In this document: positions 8,741 through 17,787 of the stretch, in pieces
Numbering within the stretch: the first letter of the stretch is position 1
Layout: each line of letters begins with the position of its first letter
Assembly: GCF_004367745.1 (NCBI RefSeq)
Contig: NZ_CP037993.1
Coordinates: 4,774,001 to 4,838,000 of the forward strand
Length of the DNA: 64,000 bases
Source of the DNA: Herbaspirillum huttiense
GTDB taxonomy: Bacteria > Pseudomonadota > Gammaproteobacteria > Burkholderiales > Burkholderiaceae_D
Direction: 5' to 3'
Notes under the pieces: model-generated
Told to the model about the DNA's origin: nothing
Databases searched by the model: none
Seen by the model: the letters and a program-made list of their open reading frames with translations, nothing else
Made by a program: the position numbers and the translations under genes

Positions 8741-9886
8741 TCAGGGCTGGTACTGCCAGGCGCCATCAACGATCTTGACCATCACCGAAGCCCGCTGGTC
8801 CAGGCCCAGGTGATCGGTAGCCGACATGTTGTAGACGCCGTGCACGCCGGTGACTTCCTTGGTGGCTTCCAGCGCATCGCGCAGGGCGGCGCGGAATTCC
8901 GGCGTGCCCGGCTTGCCGCGTTTCAACGCCACCGGAATGGCCGACTGCAGCAGCACGCCCGCATCCCAGGCATAGCCGCCGAAGAGCGAGACGCTGTCCT
9001 TGCCATGCGCGGCTTCATACTTGGCGGTGTAGTCCAGCGCCACCTTGCGAATGGGGTTGGCCGCAGGAAGCTGCGCCGCTACCAGCACGGGGCCGGCCGG
9101 CAGCAGGGTGCCGTCGAGCATCTTGCCGCCCACGCGCAGGAAGTCGGCATTGGCCACGCCGTGGGTCTGGTAGATCTGGCCCTTGAAGCCGCGCTCCTTC
9201 AAGGCACGCTGCGGCACCACGGCCGGGGTGCCGGAGGCGGCGATGAGGATGGCATCCGGCTTGGCCGCCACCAGCTTCAGGGCTTGCGCGGTGGCCGAGG
9301 TATCGTTGGGGGCGAAGCGTTCATTGGCGACCAGTTCCAGTTTCTTGAGGCCGGCGGCTTTCTTGAATTCTTCGTACCAGCCTTCGCCATAGGCGTTGGA
9401 ATAACCGATGAAGGCGATGCGCCGATAGCCGCGCGCCACCATGTCCTTGGCAATGGCCAGCGACATCATGATGTCGTTCTGCGGGGTCTTGAAGACCCAC
9501 TTCTTCTTGGCGTCCATGGGCTCGACGATCCGCGCGGCCGCGGCCAGCGAGATCATCGGCGTCTGCGCTTCGGCGGCCACTTCGATCATCGAGATCGAGT
9601 TGGGGCTCACCGACGAACCGACGATCACATCCACATTGTTTTCGGAGACGAAGCGGCGCGCGTTCTTGACCGCCTGCGTGGTGTCGGAGGCGTCATCGAG
9701 GACGATGTAGTTGATCTTCTGGCCGCCGATGGTGGCGGGCAGCAGCGCGATGGTGTTCTTTTCGGGGATGCCCAGCGAAGCGGCCGGGCCGGTGGTGGAT
9801 ACGGTGACGCCGACGTTGATGTCGGCGTGTGCGACGAGCGCGCAGCCGGCCAAAGCCAGCGCCAGCAAAGGGCGAGCAAACTGCAT
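8741..9886 (-). CDS. livK: Liv-type periplasmic substrate-binding protein
   Basis: A 381-residue type I periplasmic-binding-fold protein (Peripla_BP_6 / LivK family). The start at 9886 is chosen because it gives a clean Sec signal peptide (about 21 residues, ending VAHA) and is preceded by AAGGAG at good spacing; an upstream in-frame start at 9949 lacks these. The mature protein shows the family features GPAASLGIPE near its start and GxxVSPNSISM. It is the only solute-binding gene beside livH-livMG-livF and paaZ, which suggests it supplies substrate to that transporter. The ligand is unproven: branched-chain amino acid or phenylacetate-like acid. Confidence 0.85.
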   Translation of the reverse strand: MQFARPLLALALAGCALVAHADINVGVTVSTTGPAASLGIPEKNTIALLPATIGGQKINYIVLDDASDTTQAVKNARRFVSENNVDVIVGSSVSPNSISMIEVAAEAQTPMISLAAAARIVEPMDAKKKWVFKTPQNDIMMSLAIAKDMVARGYRRIAFIGYSNAYGEGWYEEFKKAAGLKKLELVANERFAPNDTSATAQALKLVAAKPDAILIAASGTPAVVPQRALKERGFKGQIYQTHGVANADFLRVGGKMLDGTLLPAGPVLVAAQLPAANPIRKVALDYTAKYEAAHGKDSVSLFGGYAWDAGVLLQSAIPVALKRGKPGTPEFRAALRDALEATKEVTGVHGVYNMSATDHLGLDQRASVMVKIVDGAWQYQP

Positions 9887-9958
9887 GGAGGTCTCCTTGA
9901 TGATTTTGTCATTGTGGTGCTGCATGCCTGCAATGACGCTACCGATCAAGGGCTCACG

Positions 9959-10579
9959 TCATCGTTTCTTCTTCCCGGTGCCTTCCAGGCTGACGGCACC
10001 GATTCCGCCAAACAACAAATCGGACACGACCACGGCCATGCGTTCATGGGTCAGTTCGCCATCGGGCTTCAACCACATGAACATCCAGTTGATCATGCCG
10101 AACAACAGCATGGCCAGCGGCTTGGCCATGCGGCTGCGATCCAGTTCCGGCCGCACCGCGCACATGGCCTCGGCCACCGCCTTGACCACCTTGCGCTCGC
10201 CGGTGAGGATGCGCTTCTGGTCTCCCGGTTCCAGGAAACGCACGTCCTCGGTCAGGACGCGATGCTCGTTCTGGGCATCGCGGTATTCCTCCACGAAGCG
10301 CTGGATCAAGAGGCGCAAGCGCGGCTCGGGGTCCAGCTCCTGCTGCGCGACTTCATCGACCAGCGCACAGAGGCGATCGATGTGGTCTTCGCAAATGTGC
10401 ATCAACAACTGGTGCTTGTCGGCAAAGTAGTGATAGAGCGACGCCTTGGACAGGCCACACGCCAGCGCCACCTCATTCATCGATGTGCCCACGAAACCAT
10501 TGCGCGCGAACAAGGCTGCTGCCTGTTCGATGATGGTCTCGCGCTGGTTGTCGTATCCCGCTGCTCGCTTGCGTGGCAT
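9959..10579 (-). CDS. paaR: TetR family transcriptional regulator, PaaR-like
   Basis: A 206-residue TetR repressor with an N-terminal helix-turn-helix (residues ~15-60, including NGFVGTSMNEVA and LSKASLYHYFADK) and a C-terminal ligand-binding domain. In Betaproteobacteria, TetR-type PaaR proteins that respond to phenylacetyl-CoA replace the GntR-type PaaX. This gene is divergent from paaY and sits upstream of livK. A palindromic TetR-type site lies at 10741-10756 in the divergent region. PaaR identity is inferred from context; the TetR family assignment is firm. Confidence 0.8.
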   Translation of the reverse strand: MPRKRAAGYDNQRETIIEQAAALFARNGFVGTSMNEVALACGLSKASLYHYFADKHQLLMHICEDHIDRLCALVDEVAQQELDPEPRLRLLIQRFVEEYRDAQNEHRVLTEDVRFLEPGDQKRILTGERKVVKAVAEAMCAVRPELDRSRMAKPLAMLLFGMINWMFMWLKPDGELTHERMAVVVSDLLFGGIGAVSLEGTGKKKR

Positions 10580-10738
10580 AAATGCTTCCTCGTCGATATT
10601 TCCGCAAAGTCATGATTGTGCCGTAAATCAAAACTCTTACGAAACATCTATCGGAGACATCCCGCTCTGCCAGCCTCCCTGCCCTGCCTCAACTTCCCTG
10701 CGTCCTCAACACGGTCAGAAAAAATCTTCAAAACATTA

Positions 10739-10767
10739 TTGACCAACCGGTCGGTCGAAATTATTAT
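10739..10767 (+). promoter_or_regulatory. Sigma-70 promoter of paaY and the paa operon
   Basis: TTGACC (10739-10744) and TATTAT (10762-10767) are separated by exactly 17 bases; each differs from consensus at one position or two. The TetR-type operator lies in the spacer, so bound repressor would block RNA polymerase. Confidence 0.75.
10741..10756. promoter_or_regulatory. TetR/PaaR-type operator
   Basis: The sequence GACCAACCGGTCGGTC is a 16-base near-perfect palindrome (one mismatched pair) of the ACCGACCGGTCGGT type bound by many TetR regulators of acyl-CoA and phenylacetate pathways. It overlaps the -35 box and spacer of the paaY promoter and faces the divergent TetR gene. Confidence 0.75.
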
Positions 10768-10896
10768 TCCTCAAAAAACAGCGGCAGGCAAATGCTTTTT
10801 TCCATGCGTTTCAACCGGGAAAGACAAGCAAAGTTCAGCACGCTGCAACCACAAGCTGCTGGCGCCTGCAGTGAAAGCGCCGGCCAAGGAGACGCT

Positions 10897-11499
10897 GTGC
10901 CCTGTTATTCGATCGAAGGCGTGATCCCGGTGGTCGACCCGGCCGCTTATGTCCATCCCACGGCAGTCCTGATCGGCGACGTCATCGTCGGTCCCGATTG
11001 CTACGTCGGCCCGGCCGCCTGCCTGCGCGGCGACTTCGGCCGCATCGTGCTGGAACGCGGTGCCAACGTGCAGGACACCTGCGTGGTGCACGGCTTCCCC
11101 GGCCATGCCACGGTGGTGGGCGAGAACGGCCACATCGGCCACGGTGCGGTGCTGCACAGCTGCACCGTCGAACGCGATGCGCTGGTGGGCATGAATGCGG
11201 TGGTGATGGATGAGGCAGTGGTGGGCGCACAGTCCATCGTGGCGGCCTGCGCCTTCGTGCGCGCCGGCATGCAGATTCCCGCGCGCACCCTGGTGGCCGG
11301 TTTGCCGGCCAAGGTGGTGCGCGACCTGACGGAAGAAGAGATGGCCTGGAAACGGGCCGGTACCGAGACGTATCACGACCTCGCCAAGCGCAGCCTGAAG
11401 AGCCTGCGGGAGGTCAGCCCCCTGGCGCAGATCGAAGAGAACCGGCCGAGCCTGGCCGCGCCCTTCGTCGAACCGCTGATCGCAGCCAGACGGGCTTAG
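10897..11499 (+). CDS. paaY: Phenylacetate pathway hexapeptide protein PaaY (gamma-carbonic anhydrase-like thioesterase)
   Basis: A 200-residue left-handed beta-helix protein with repeated hexapeptides ([42 protein letters not shown]) and the His/Asn metal-site residues of gamma-carbonic anhydrases. PaaY proteins hydrolyse dead-end CoA esters formed by phenylacetate catabolism. The GTG start at 10897 is preferred because an AAGGAG lies six bases upstream and the protein then begins at the conserved PxYxIxGxxPVV. A 35-residue extension from an ATG at 10792 is not conserved-looking. It is the first gene after the operator and precedes paaA by 128 bases. Confidence 0.9.
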   Translation: MPCYSIEGVIPVVDPAAYVHPTAVLIGDVIVGPDCYVGPAACLRGDFGRIVLERGANVQDTCVVHGFPGHATVVGENGHIGHGAVLHSCTVERDALVGMNAVVMDEAVVGAQSIVAACAFVRAGMQIPARTLVAGLPAKVVRDLTEEEMAWKRAGTETYHDLAKRSLKSLREVSPLAQIEENRPSLAAPFVEPLIAARRA

Positions 11500-11627
11500 C
11501 AGACGGCAGCATATTTTTTTCAGTTTCAAGATTCACGCTTACACCTCACGCAGACGCAGGGCCGGTCCCTGCGGCAAGGACCGCGTTCGTCCTGCCTCCG
11601 CGTGATCCACCTTCATGGAGAAGCAGC

Positions 11628-12614
11628 ATGTATGCACAACTCGTAGAAACCGGACTGGCCAAGGTGCGCAGCGCCGATGACATGTCCCCCGAAGAACAGG
11701 CCTTCCAGGCGCGCATCGATGCGGGCGTCAAGATCGAGCCCAAGGACTGGATGCCCGAGGCCTATCGCAAGACCCTGGTGCGCCAGATCTCGCAGCACGC
11801 CCACTCGGAAATCGTGGGCCAGCTGCCCGAGGCCAACTGGGTCACGCGCGCCCCGACTCTGGAGCGCAAGGCCATCCTGCTGGCCAAGATCCAGGACGAA
11901 GCCGGGCACGGCCTCTACCTCTACAGCGCGGCAGAAACCCTGGGCGTGTCGCGCGATGCGCTGCTGGGCGACCTGCATTCCGGCAAGGCCAAGTATTCCA
12001 GCATCTTCAACTATCCGACCCTGAGCTGGGCCGACATGGGAGCCATCGGCTGGCTGGTGGATGGCTCGGCCATCATCAACCAGATCCCGCTGTGCCGCTG
12101 TTCCTATGGTCCCTATTCGCGCGCCATGGTGCGCGTGTGCAAGGAGGAATCCTTCCATGCCCGCCAGGGCTACGACATCATGCTGGCGCTGTGCCGTGGC
12201 ACGCCCGAGCAGAAGCAGATGGCGCAGGATGCGCTGAACCGCTGGTGGTGGCCGGCGCTGATGATGTTCGGCCCCTCCGATGCGGAATCGGTCAACAGCG
12301 CGCAATCGATGCAATGGCGCATCAAGCTCTTCTCCAATGACGAACTGCGCCAGCGCATGGTCGACCAGACCATCCCGCAGATCGAATACCTGGGCCTGAC
12401 CGTGCCCGACCCCGATCTCAAGTGGAACGAAGAACGTGGCCGCTACGACTTCGGTGAAATCAACTGGGACGAATTCCACAACGTCCTGCGCGGCAACGGC
12501 CCCTGCAACCGCGAACGCCTGGCCACCCGCAAGAAAGCCTACGACGACGGCGCCTGGTTCCGCGATGCGCTGGTGGCGCACGCCGACAAGCGTGCCGCGC
12601 GCAAGGCGGCGTGA
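11628..12614 (+). CDS. paaA: 1,2-phenylacetyl-CoA epoxidase, catalytic subunit PaaA
   Basis: A 328-residue di-iron monooxygenase subunit that epoxidises the aromatic ring of phenylacetyl-CoA within the PaaABCE complex in the cytoplasm. Ferritin-fold metal-ligand blocks are visible as [14 protein letters not shown] near residue 90 and [13 protein letters not shown] near 175. The start has GGAGAAGCAGC directly upstream. Length and sequence are typical. It is followed by paaB after 93 bases, and paaABCDE are in the standard order. The 128 bases upstream show no clear separate promoter, so read-through from the paaY promoter is likely. Confidence 0.97.
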   Translation: MYAQLVETGLAKVRSADDMSPEEQAFQARIDAGVKIEPKDWMPEAYRKTLVRQISQHAHSEIVGQLPEANWVTRAPTLERKAILLAKIQDEAGHGLYLYSAAETLGVSRDALLGDLHSGKAKYSSIFNYPTLSWADMGAIGWLVDGSAIINQIPLCRCSYGPYSRAMVRVCKEESFHARQGYDIMLALCRGTPEQKQMAQDALNRWWWPALMMFGPSDAESVNSAQSMQWRIKLFSNDELRQRMVDQTIPQIEYLGLTVPDPDLKWNEERGRYDFGEINWDEFHNVLRGNGPCNRERLATRKKAYDDGAWFRDALVAHADKRAARKAA

Positions 12615-12707
12615 TTCGCCCATCGTCTGTTTCTGAATCGCTTCATCTCACAACCTGCCAGTGGCCGCCCGACATCACCGGGCGGCCCGCCAACAAGGAA
12701 ACGCATC

Positions 12708-12992
12708 ATGAGCAAGGAATGGCCTCTCTGGGAAGTCTTCATCCGCAGCCAGCACGGTCTGGCCCACAAACACGTCGGCAGCCTGCATGCCCCCGATGGC
12801 GAGATGGCCATCAACAATGCGCGCGACGTCTACACCCGCCGCAACGAAGGCGTGGGCATCTGGGTGGTGCGCGCCGCCGACATCGTCTCCTCCAGCCCCG
12901 GCGACAAGGCCCCGCTGTTCGAACCGGCCAACAGCAAGGTGTATCGCCACCCGACCTTCTTCCCCATGCCGGCCGAACTGAAGAACCTGTAA
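12708..12992 (+). CDS. paaB: 1,2-phenylacetyl-CoA epoxidase subunit PaaB
   Basis: A 94-residue small subunit required for activity and assembly of the PaaABCE monooxygenase, with no catalytic centre of its own. It shows the family features WEVFIRSQHGLAHKHVGSLHA at the N-terminus and an AADI..SSPGDKAPLFEPA segment. A binding site (ACAAGGAAACG) precedes the ATG. It ends 12 bases before paaC. Confidence 0.96.
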   Translation: MSKEWPLWEVFIRSQHGLAHKHVGSLHAPDGEMAINNARDVYTRRNEGVGIWVVRAADIVSSSPGDKAPLFEPANSKVYRHPTFFPMPAELKNL

Positions 12993-13004
12993 GAGGCGCG
13001 CACC

Positions 13005-13757
13005 ATGACCCACAGAACCGATTACGTGCGACGCCTGGGCGACAACGTCCTGGTGCTCTCGCAGCGCCTCTCCGAATGGTGCGGCAAGGGCCCGGCCCTG
13101 GAAGAAGACATGGCCTTGATCAACGTCTCGCTGGACCTGATCGGCCAGGCGCGCCTGTGGCTGGCCTACGCCGCCGAACTGGAAGGTGCAGGACGCAACG
13201 AAGACCAGCTGGCCTTCCTGCGCGATGCCCATCAGTTCCACAACCTGCTGCTGGTGGAGCTGCCCAACGGCAGCTATGCCGATACGCTGGCACGCCAGTT
13301 CCTCTTCGACGTGTGGCATTACTTCCTGCTCGAGGGACTCTGCGAAAGCAGCGATGCGCGCATCGCCGAGATCGCGCAGAAGTGCTTCAAGGAAGTCACC
13401 TATCACGTGCGCCGCAGTACCGACCTGATGATCCGCCTGGGTGATGGCAGCGAAGAGAGCCATCGCCGCATGCAGGACGCCATCGATGCGCTGTGGATGT
13501 ACACCGGCGAACTGTTCACTGCCGACGCGCTGGACCAGGCCATGCAGGCCGAGGGCATCGCACCGGATCTCGCAGAACTTCAGCAGAAGTGGCAGCAGCA
13601 CGTCACCGAGGTGATGCGCGAAGCCACGCTGCAGCTGCCTGCGTCCGGACTGTGGATGCAGAGCGGCGGCAAGCAGGGACGGCATACCGAACACCTGGGC
13701 TACCTGCTTGCGGAGCTGCAGTTCCTGCAGCGCACCTATCCGGGAGCGAGCTGGTGA
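13005..13757 (+). CDS. paaC: 1,2-phenylacetyl-CoA epoxidase structural subunit PaaC
   Basis: A 250-residue ferritin-fold partner of PaaA that has lost the metal site and binds PaaA as a structural subunit. The helix blocks RLSEWCGKGPALEEDMAL and QFLFDVWHYFLLEGL are typical. The binding site GAGGCGCGCACC precedes the ATG, and its stop codon overlaps the GTG start of paaD. Confidence 0.95.
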   Translation: MTHRTDYVRRLGDNVLVLSQRLSEWCGKGPALEEDMALINVSLDLIGQARLWLAYAAELEGAGRNEDQLAFLRDAHQFHNLLLVELPNGSYADTLARQFLFDVWHYFLLEGLCESSDARIAEIAQKCFKEVTYHVRRSTDLMIRLGDGSEESHRRMQDAIDALWMYTGELFTADALDQAMQAEGIAPDLAELQQKWQQHVTEVMREATLQLPASGLWMQSGGKQGRHTEHLGYLLAELQFLQRTYPGASW

Positions 13758-14287
13758 ACGAGCTGGCCTCCCGCGCGCAGACGCTGCAGGCGAGCATCTG
13801 GGAATGGCTGGAGGCCATTCCCGATCCGGAGATTCCGGTCATCTCGGTGGTGGACCTGGGCATCGTGCGCGCCGTCGAGGTCTCCGATGACGATGCCGAG
13901 GCAGCACGCTGCACCGTGGTCATCACCCCGACCTATTCCGGTTGCCCGGCCATGGGCGTGATCGCGCAGGACATCAGCGCAGCACTCAGGCAGCACGGGC
14001 TGGCCGAGGTGGCCATCCGCACGCAGCTGGCACCGGCCTGGAACACCGACTGGATGAGCGAGAAAGGCCGCCGCAACCTGCAGCAATACGGCATCGCGCC
14101 CCCGGCGCAGCAGGTCATCGACATTCGCGGCATCAGTATCCGGCGACAAGCTGCACCGCAGGTGCAATGCCCGCATTGCGGTTCGATGCAGACGGTCTGC
14201 GTGAGCCAGTTCGGCTCCACCTCCTGCAAGGCGCTGTACCAGTGCAAGGACTGCCGCGAGCCGTTCGATTACTTCAAGGCGCATTGA
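13754..14287 (+). CDS. paaD: Phenylacetate degradation protein PaaD (Fe-S assembly, DUF59 family)
   Basis: This 177-residue protein is needed to mature the iron centres of the epoxidase. The N-terminal DUF59/MIP18 domain (IPDPEIPVISVVDLGIVR; TPTYSGCPAMGVI with a key Cys) is followed by a four-Cys zinc-ribbon-like tail (CPHC near residue 137, then Cys-x9-Cys and CKDC) typical of PaaD. The start is a GTG at 13754 that overlaps the TGA of paaC, giving translational coupling; the DUF59 domain begins immediately after it. No ATG exists at a suitable position. Confidence 0.93.
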   Translation: MNELASRAQTLQASIWEWLEAIPDPEIPVISVVDLGIVRAVEVSDDDAEAARCTVVITPTYSGCPAMGVIAQDISAALRQHGLAEVAIRTQLAPAWNTDWMSEKGRRNLQQYGIAPPAQQVIDIRGISIRRQAAPQVQCPHCGSMQTVCVSQFGSTSCKALYQCKDCREPFDYFKAH

Positions 14288-14323
14288 GCCGCGCTCAATG
14301 TCCCAGAACAAAGGCACAAGATC

Positions 14324-15394
14324 ATGAGCAAATTCTATCCACTGACCATCTCGGGCGTGAAACAGGAAACGCGCGACACCATCGTGGTCTCCTTCGCCGT
14401 CCCGCCTGAATTGCAGGACACGTTTTCCTACCAGCAAGGCCAGCACCTGACGCTGCGCTCGCACATCGAGGGCGAGGAATTGCGCCGCTCCTATTCGATC
14501 TGCGCGGCCACCCAGGAAAAGCAGTTGCGCGTGGCCATCAAGCGCGTACCGGGCGGGCTGTTCTCGAACTGGGCCAATGAATCCTTTGTCCCGGGACAAA
14601 GCATCGAAGTGATGCCGCCCATGGGCCACTTCAACGTCCCGCTGGATGCGGCCAACCGCAAGCACTACCTGGCCTTTGCGGCGGGCAGCGGCATCACGCC
14701 GATGATCTCCATCATCAAGACCACCCTGCTGGCCGAGCCGCACAGCCGCTTCACGCTGGTCTATGCCAATCGTGCTTCCTCCTCGGTGATCTTCAAGGAA
14801 GACATCACCGACCTCAAGGATGCCTACCTCGAACGACTCAACGTGATCTGGGTGATGAGCCGCGAACAGCAGGACGTGGAATTGTTCAACGGCCGCATCG
14901 ACCGCAGCAAGTGCGATGCCTTCTTCGCCTCCTGGATCGATCTCAAGGACGTGGATGCCGCCTTCCTGTGCGGCCCGGAAGAAATGGTGCAGGCCGTCTC
15001 CGATTCGCTGCAGGCGCATGGCCTGCCCAAGGCGCAGATCAAGACCGAACTGTTCGCCGCCAGCGCGCCCACGCGTGCGCATGCTTCGCGCCCGGTCGTC
15101 GGCAAGAAGGAATGCGAAGTCACGGTGATCGTCGACGGTTATCACAACGTCTTCACCATGGACAAGGAAAAGGAATCCGTGCTCGACGCAGGCCTCAAGC
15201 ACGGCATCGACCTGCGCTACTCCTGCAAGGGCGGCGTGTGCGCCACCTGCCGCTGCAAGGTGGTCGAGGGCAAGGTCGACATGGATGCCAACTACGCGCT
15301 CGAAGACTACGAGATCGCGCGCGGCTTCGTCCTGAGCTGTCAGTCCTTCCCGGTCAGCGACAAGCTGCTGCTGGACTTCGACCAGGACAACTGA
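14324..15394 (+). CDS. paaE: 1,2-phenylacetyl-CoA epoxidase reductase subunit PaaE
   Basis: A 356-residue electron-transfer subunit. It comprises an FAD-binding domain (RRSYSICAA), an NAD(P)H-binding domain (FAAGSGITPMISIIKTTL; CGPEEMVQAV), and a C-terminal plant-type [2Fe-2S] domain with C-x4-C-x2-C in YSCKGGVCATCRC plus a fourth Cys in LSCQ. It passes electrons from NADPH to PaaA. It lies 36 bases after paaD. Confidence 0.96.
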   Translation: MSKFYPLTISGVKQETRDTIVVSFAVPPELQDTFSYQQGQHLTLRSHIEGEELRRSYSICAATQEKQLRVAIKRVPGGLFSNWANESFVPGQSIEVMPPMGHFNVPLDAANRKHYLAFAAGSGITPMISIIKTTLLAEPHSRFTLVYANRASSSVIFKEDITDLKDAYLERLNVIWVMSREQQDVELFNGRIDRSKCDAFFASWIDLKDVDAAFLCGPEEMVQAVSDSLQAHGLPKAQIKTELFAASAPTRAHASRPVVGKKECEVTVIVDGYHNVFTMDKEKESVLDAGLKHGIDLRYSCKGGVCATCRCKVVEGKVDMDANYALEDYEIARGFVLSCQSFPVSDKLLLDFDQDN

Positions 15395-15455
15395 GCCGGC
15401 CACGCCCGCACGATGCGGCCCTCCCTTTGATCAGCCCCTGAACTTTCCTGAGCCC

Positions 15456-16247
15456 ATGAGCGACTCCACCATCCTCTTCGAAAACCATGACGGCATCGCC
15501 GTCATCACCCTGAACCGCCCCGACAAGCTCAACAGCTTCACCGTGGCCATGCACCTGGAATTGCGCGAGGCCATCGCCACGCTGCAGGCCGACACCAGCG
15601 TGCGGGTGTTGCTGCTCACCGGTGCCGGTCGCGGTTTCTGTGCCGGCCAGGACCTGGGCGACCGCGCCGTCAAACCCGGCGACGGTGCCGTCGACCTGGG
15701 CGAATCCATCGACAAGTACTACGGTCCGCTGGTGAAGTCACTGCGTGCGCTACCCTTCCCGGTGATCTGCGCCGTCAATGGCGTCGCCGCCGGTGCAGGT
15801 GCCAACCTGCCGCTGGCCTGCGACATCGTGTTGGCCGCGCGTTCGGCCAGCTTCGTGGAAGTGTTCTGCAAGCTGGGACTGATCCCCGATACCGGCGGCA
15901 CCTATTTCCTGCCGCGCCTGGTGGGCACGGCACGCGCCATGGGCATGGCACTGCTGGGCGAGAAGATCAGCGCCGAGCAGGCCGAACGCTGGGGCCTGAT
16001 CTGGAAGTGCGTGGACGACGACAAGCTCATGGAAGAAGCCTATGCCATGGCCACCCACTTCGCCCGCGCCCCGACCAAGGGCCTGGCCGCCACCAAGGCC
16101 ACGCTGTATGCCAGCCCGGCCAATACGCTGCCCGAACAGCTGGACCTGGAACGCGACACCATGCGTGCCCTCGGCCACAGCCGCGATTACCGCGAGGGCG
16201 TGAGCGCCTTCCTGGAAAAGCGCGCGCCGCAATTCACGGGACAATGA
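15456..16247 (+). CDS. paaG: Ring-1,2-epoxyphenylacetyl-CoA isomerase PaaG
   Basis: A 263-residue crotonase-fold enzyme that isomerises the ring epoxide to oxepin-CoA and also shifts double bonds later in the pathway. Conserved crotonase signatures are GAGRGFCAGQDL (oxyanion hole) and AAGAGANLPLACDIVLAA, followed by GLIPDTGGTYFLPRLVG. The length matches E. coli PaaG (262). It follows paaE after 61 bases and ends 1 base before paaH. Confidence 0.95.
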   Translation: MSDSTILFENHDGIAVITLNRPDKLNSFTVAMHLELREAIATLQADTSVRVLLLTGAGRGFCAGQDLGDRAVKPGDGAVDLGESIDKYYGPLVKSLRALPFPVICAVNGVAAGAGANLPLACDIVLAARSASFVEVFCKLGLIPDTGGTYFLPRLVGTARAMGMALLGEKISAEQAERWGLIWKCVDDDKLMEEAYAMATHFARAPTKGLAATKATLYASPANTLPEQLDLERDTMRALGHSRDYREGVSAFLEKRAPQFTGQ

Positions 16248-16248
16248 C

Positions 16249-17787
16249 ATGAGCGCAGCAGTGTCTCCGCACGCCCTGCCCGCCACGGCCCGCGTCGCTG
16301 TCATCGGCAGCGGCACCATGGGCGCAGGCATTGCGCAGGTGGCGGCAGTCGCCGGCCATCCGGTGCAGCTCTACGACAGTCGCGACGGTGCCGCGGCCAG
16401 GGCCATCGCCGACATCCGCGCCAGCCTCGACAAGCTGGCCAACAAGGGCAAGATCACGCACGAACAGGCGCAAGGCGCGAGCGACCGGCTGTCGGTAGCC
16501 CACGCGCTGCAGGAAATGCGCGATGCGCGCCTGGTGGTGGAAGCCATCGTCGAACAGCTGGCGGCCAAGCAGGAACTGTTCGGCAAACTGGAATCCATCG
16601 TCGATGCGCAGTGCATCCTGGCCAGCAATACCTCCTCGATCTCGATCACCCAGATCGCAGCCACGCTGCGCCATCCCGAACGTCTGGCCGGCATGCATTT
16701 CTTCAACCCGGTGCCGATGATGGCGCTGGTGGAAATCATCCGGGGCGTATGCAGCGATGCCACCGTGGTGCAGTGCCTGCATGACACCGCGCTGGCCTGG
16801 GGCAAGGTGCCGGTGGTGGCCGCCTCGACACCGGGCTTCATCGTCAACCGGCTGGCGCGTCCCTATTACGCCGAAGCCTTGCGCGTGCTCAATGAGCGCG
16901 GTGCACAACCGGCGACCATCGACGCCATCCTGCGCGAGTCCGGCGGTTTCCGCATGGGGGCGTTCGAACTGATGGACCTGATCGGGCATGACGTCAATTT
17001 CGCCGTCACGCAATCGGTGTTCCAGGCGTATTTCAATGATCCGCGTTTCACGCCGTCGCTGATCCAGCAAGAGCTGGTGCACGCCGGCTTCCTCGGGCGC
17101 AAGAGCGGACGCGGTTTCTATCGCTATGGCGAGGCACCGGAAACGCCACAGCCAGTCACCGTCCCGGCATTCGACACGCCCACGGTACCGCTGCAATTGT
17201 TCGGTACGCATCCGCTGGTAGAAGTGATCCGCGCGCGCTATCAGGGCCGCGTGGAGTACTGCGAGGCGCGCGCCGACCATCTGCTGATGAAGGCCGGCCC
17301 CGGCCGCCTCTACATGACCGGCGGCCGCACCGCGACCCAGCAATCCTACGACTACAACATGCCCGACGTGGTGCTGGTGGACCTGGCACTGGACTATGCC
17401 ACGGCCCCGCGCCTGGCCCTGACCCGCGCCGACCAGTGCCGCGACCGTGCCTGGGAGGCGGTGGCCGGCGTGCTGCAACACTGCGGCTTTGCCCTCTCGC
17501 CGCTGCAGGACGTGCCGGGCATGGTGGTCATGCGCACCGTCTGCATGCTCATCAACGAAGCGGCGGACGCCGTCAGCCAGGGCGTGTGCAGCAAGCAGGA
17601 CGCCGACCTGGCCATGCAGAAGGGCGTCAACTATCCGCGCGGCCCGCTGGCCTGGGCCGATGCCATCGGCGTCGACACCGTCGCCAATGTACTGCGCCAG
17701 CTCAGTGCCACCTATGGCGAAGACCGCTACCGCGTCTCGCCCCTGCTCCAACGACTGCAAGCATCCGGGAGGAAATTCCATGAGTGA
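16249..17787 (+). CDS. paaH: 3-hydroxyadipyl-CoA dehydrogenase PaaH
   Basis: A 512-residue NAD-dependent (S)-3-hydroxyacyl-CoA dehydrogenase. It contains a Rossmann motif GSGTMGAGIAQ near residue 18, the active-site FFNPVPMMALVEI, and two C-terminal 3HCDH domains (PGFIVNRLARPYYAEA and, near 420, the second copy). It oxidises 3-hydroxyadipyl-CoA to 3-oxoadipyl-CoA. Its 3' end overlaps the start of paaI by 8 bases. Confidence 0.94.
   Translation: MSAAVSPHALPATARVAVIGSGTMGAGIAQVAAVAGHPVQLYDSRDGAAARAIADIRASLDKLANKGKITHEQAQGASDRLSVAHALQEMRDARLVVEAIVEQLAAKQELFGKLESIVDAQCILASNTSSISITQIAATLRHPERLAGMHFFNPVPMMALVEIIRGVCSDATVVQCLHDTALAWGKVPVVAASTPGFIVNRLARPYYAEALRVLNERGAQPATIDAILRESGGFRMGAFELMDLIGHDVNFAVTQSVFQAYFNDPRFTPSLIQQELVHAGFLGRKSGRGFYRYGEAPETPQPVTVPAFDTPTVPLQLFGTHPLVEVIRARYQGRVEYCEARADHLLMKAGPGRLYMTGGRTATQQSYDYNMPDVVLVDLALDYATAPRLALTRADQCRDRAWEAVAGVLQHCGFALSPLQDVPGMVVMRTVCMLINEAADAVSQGVCSKQDADLAMQKGVNYPRGPLAWADAIGVDTVANVLRQLSATYGEDRYRVSPLLQRLQASGRKFHE

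Larger units (their letters stand above)
10580..10896. other. Divergent regulatory region between paaR and paaY
   Basis: This 317-base region has no supportable gene. An in-frame ATG at 10792 would extend PaaY by 35 residues but lacks homology to PaaY. The region contains the paaY promoter and a TetR-type operator near 10740-10767, then an untranslated leader of about 120 bases ending in a strong Shine-Dalgarno sequence. No second copy of the operator was found near paaA, paaZ or livK. Confidence 0.7.
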
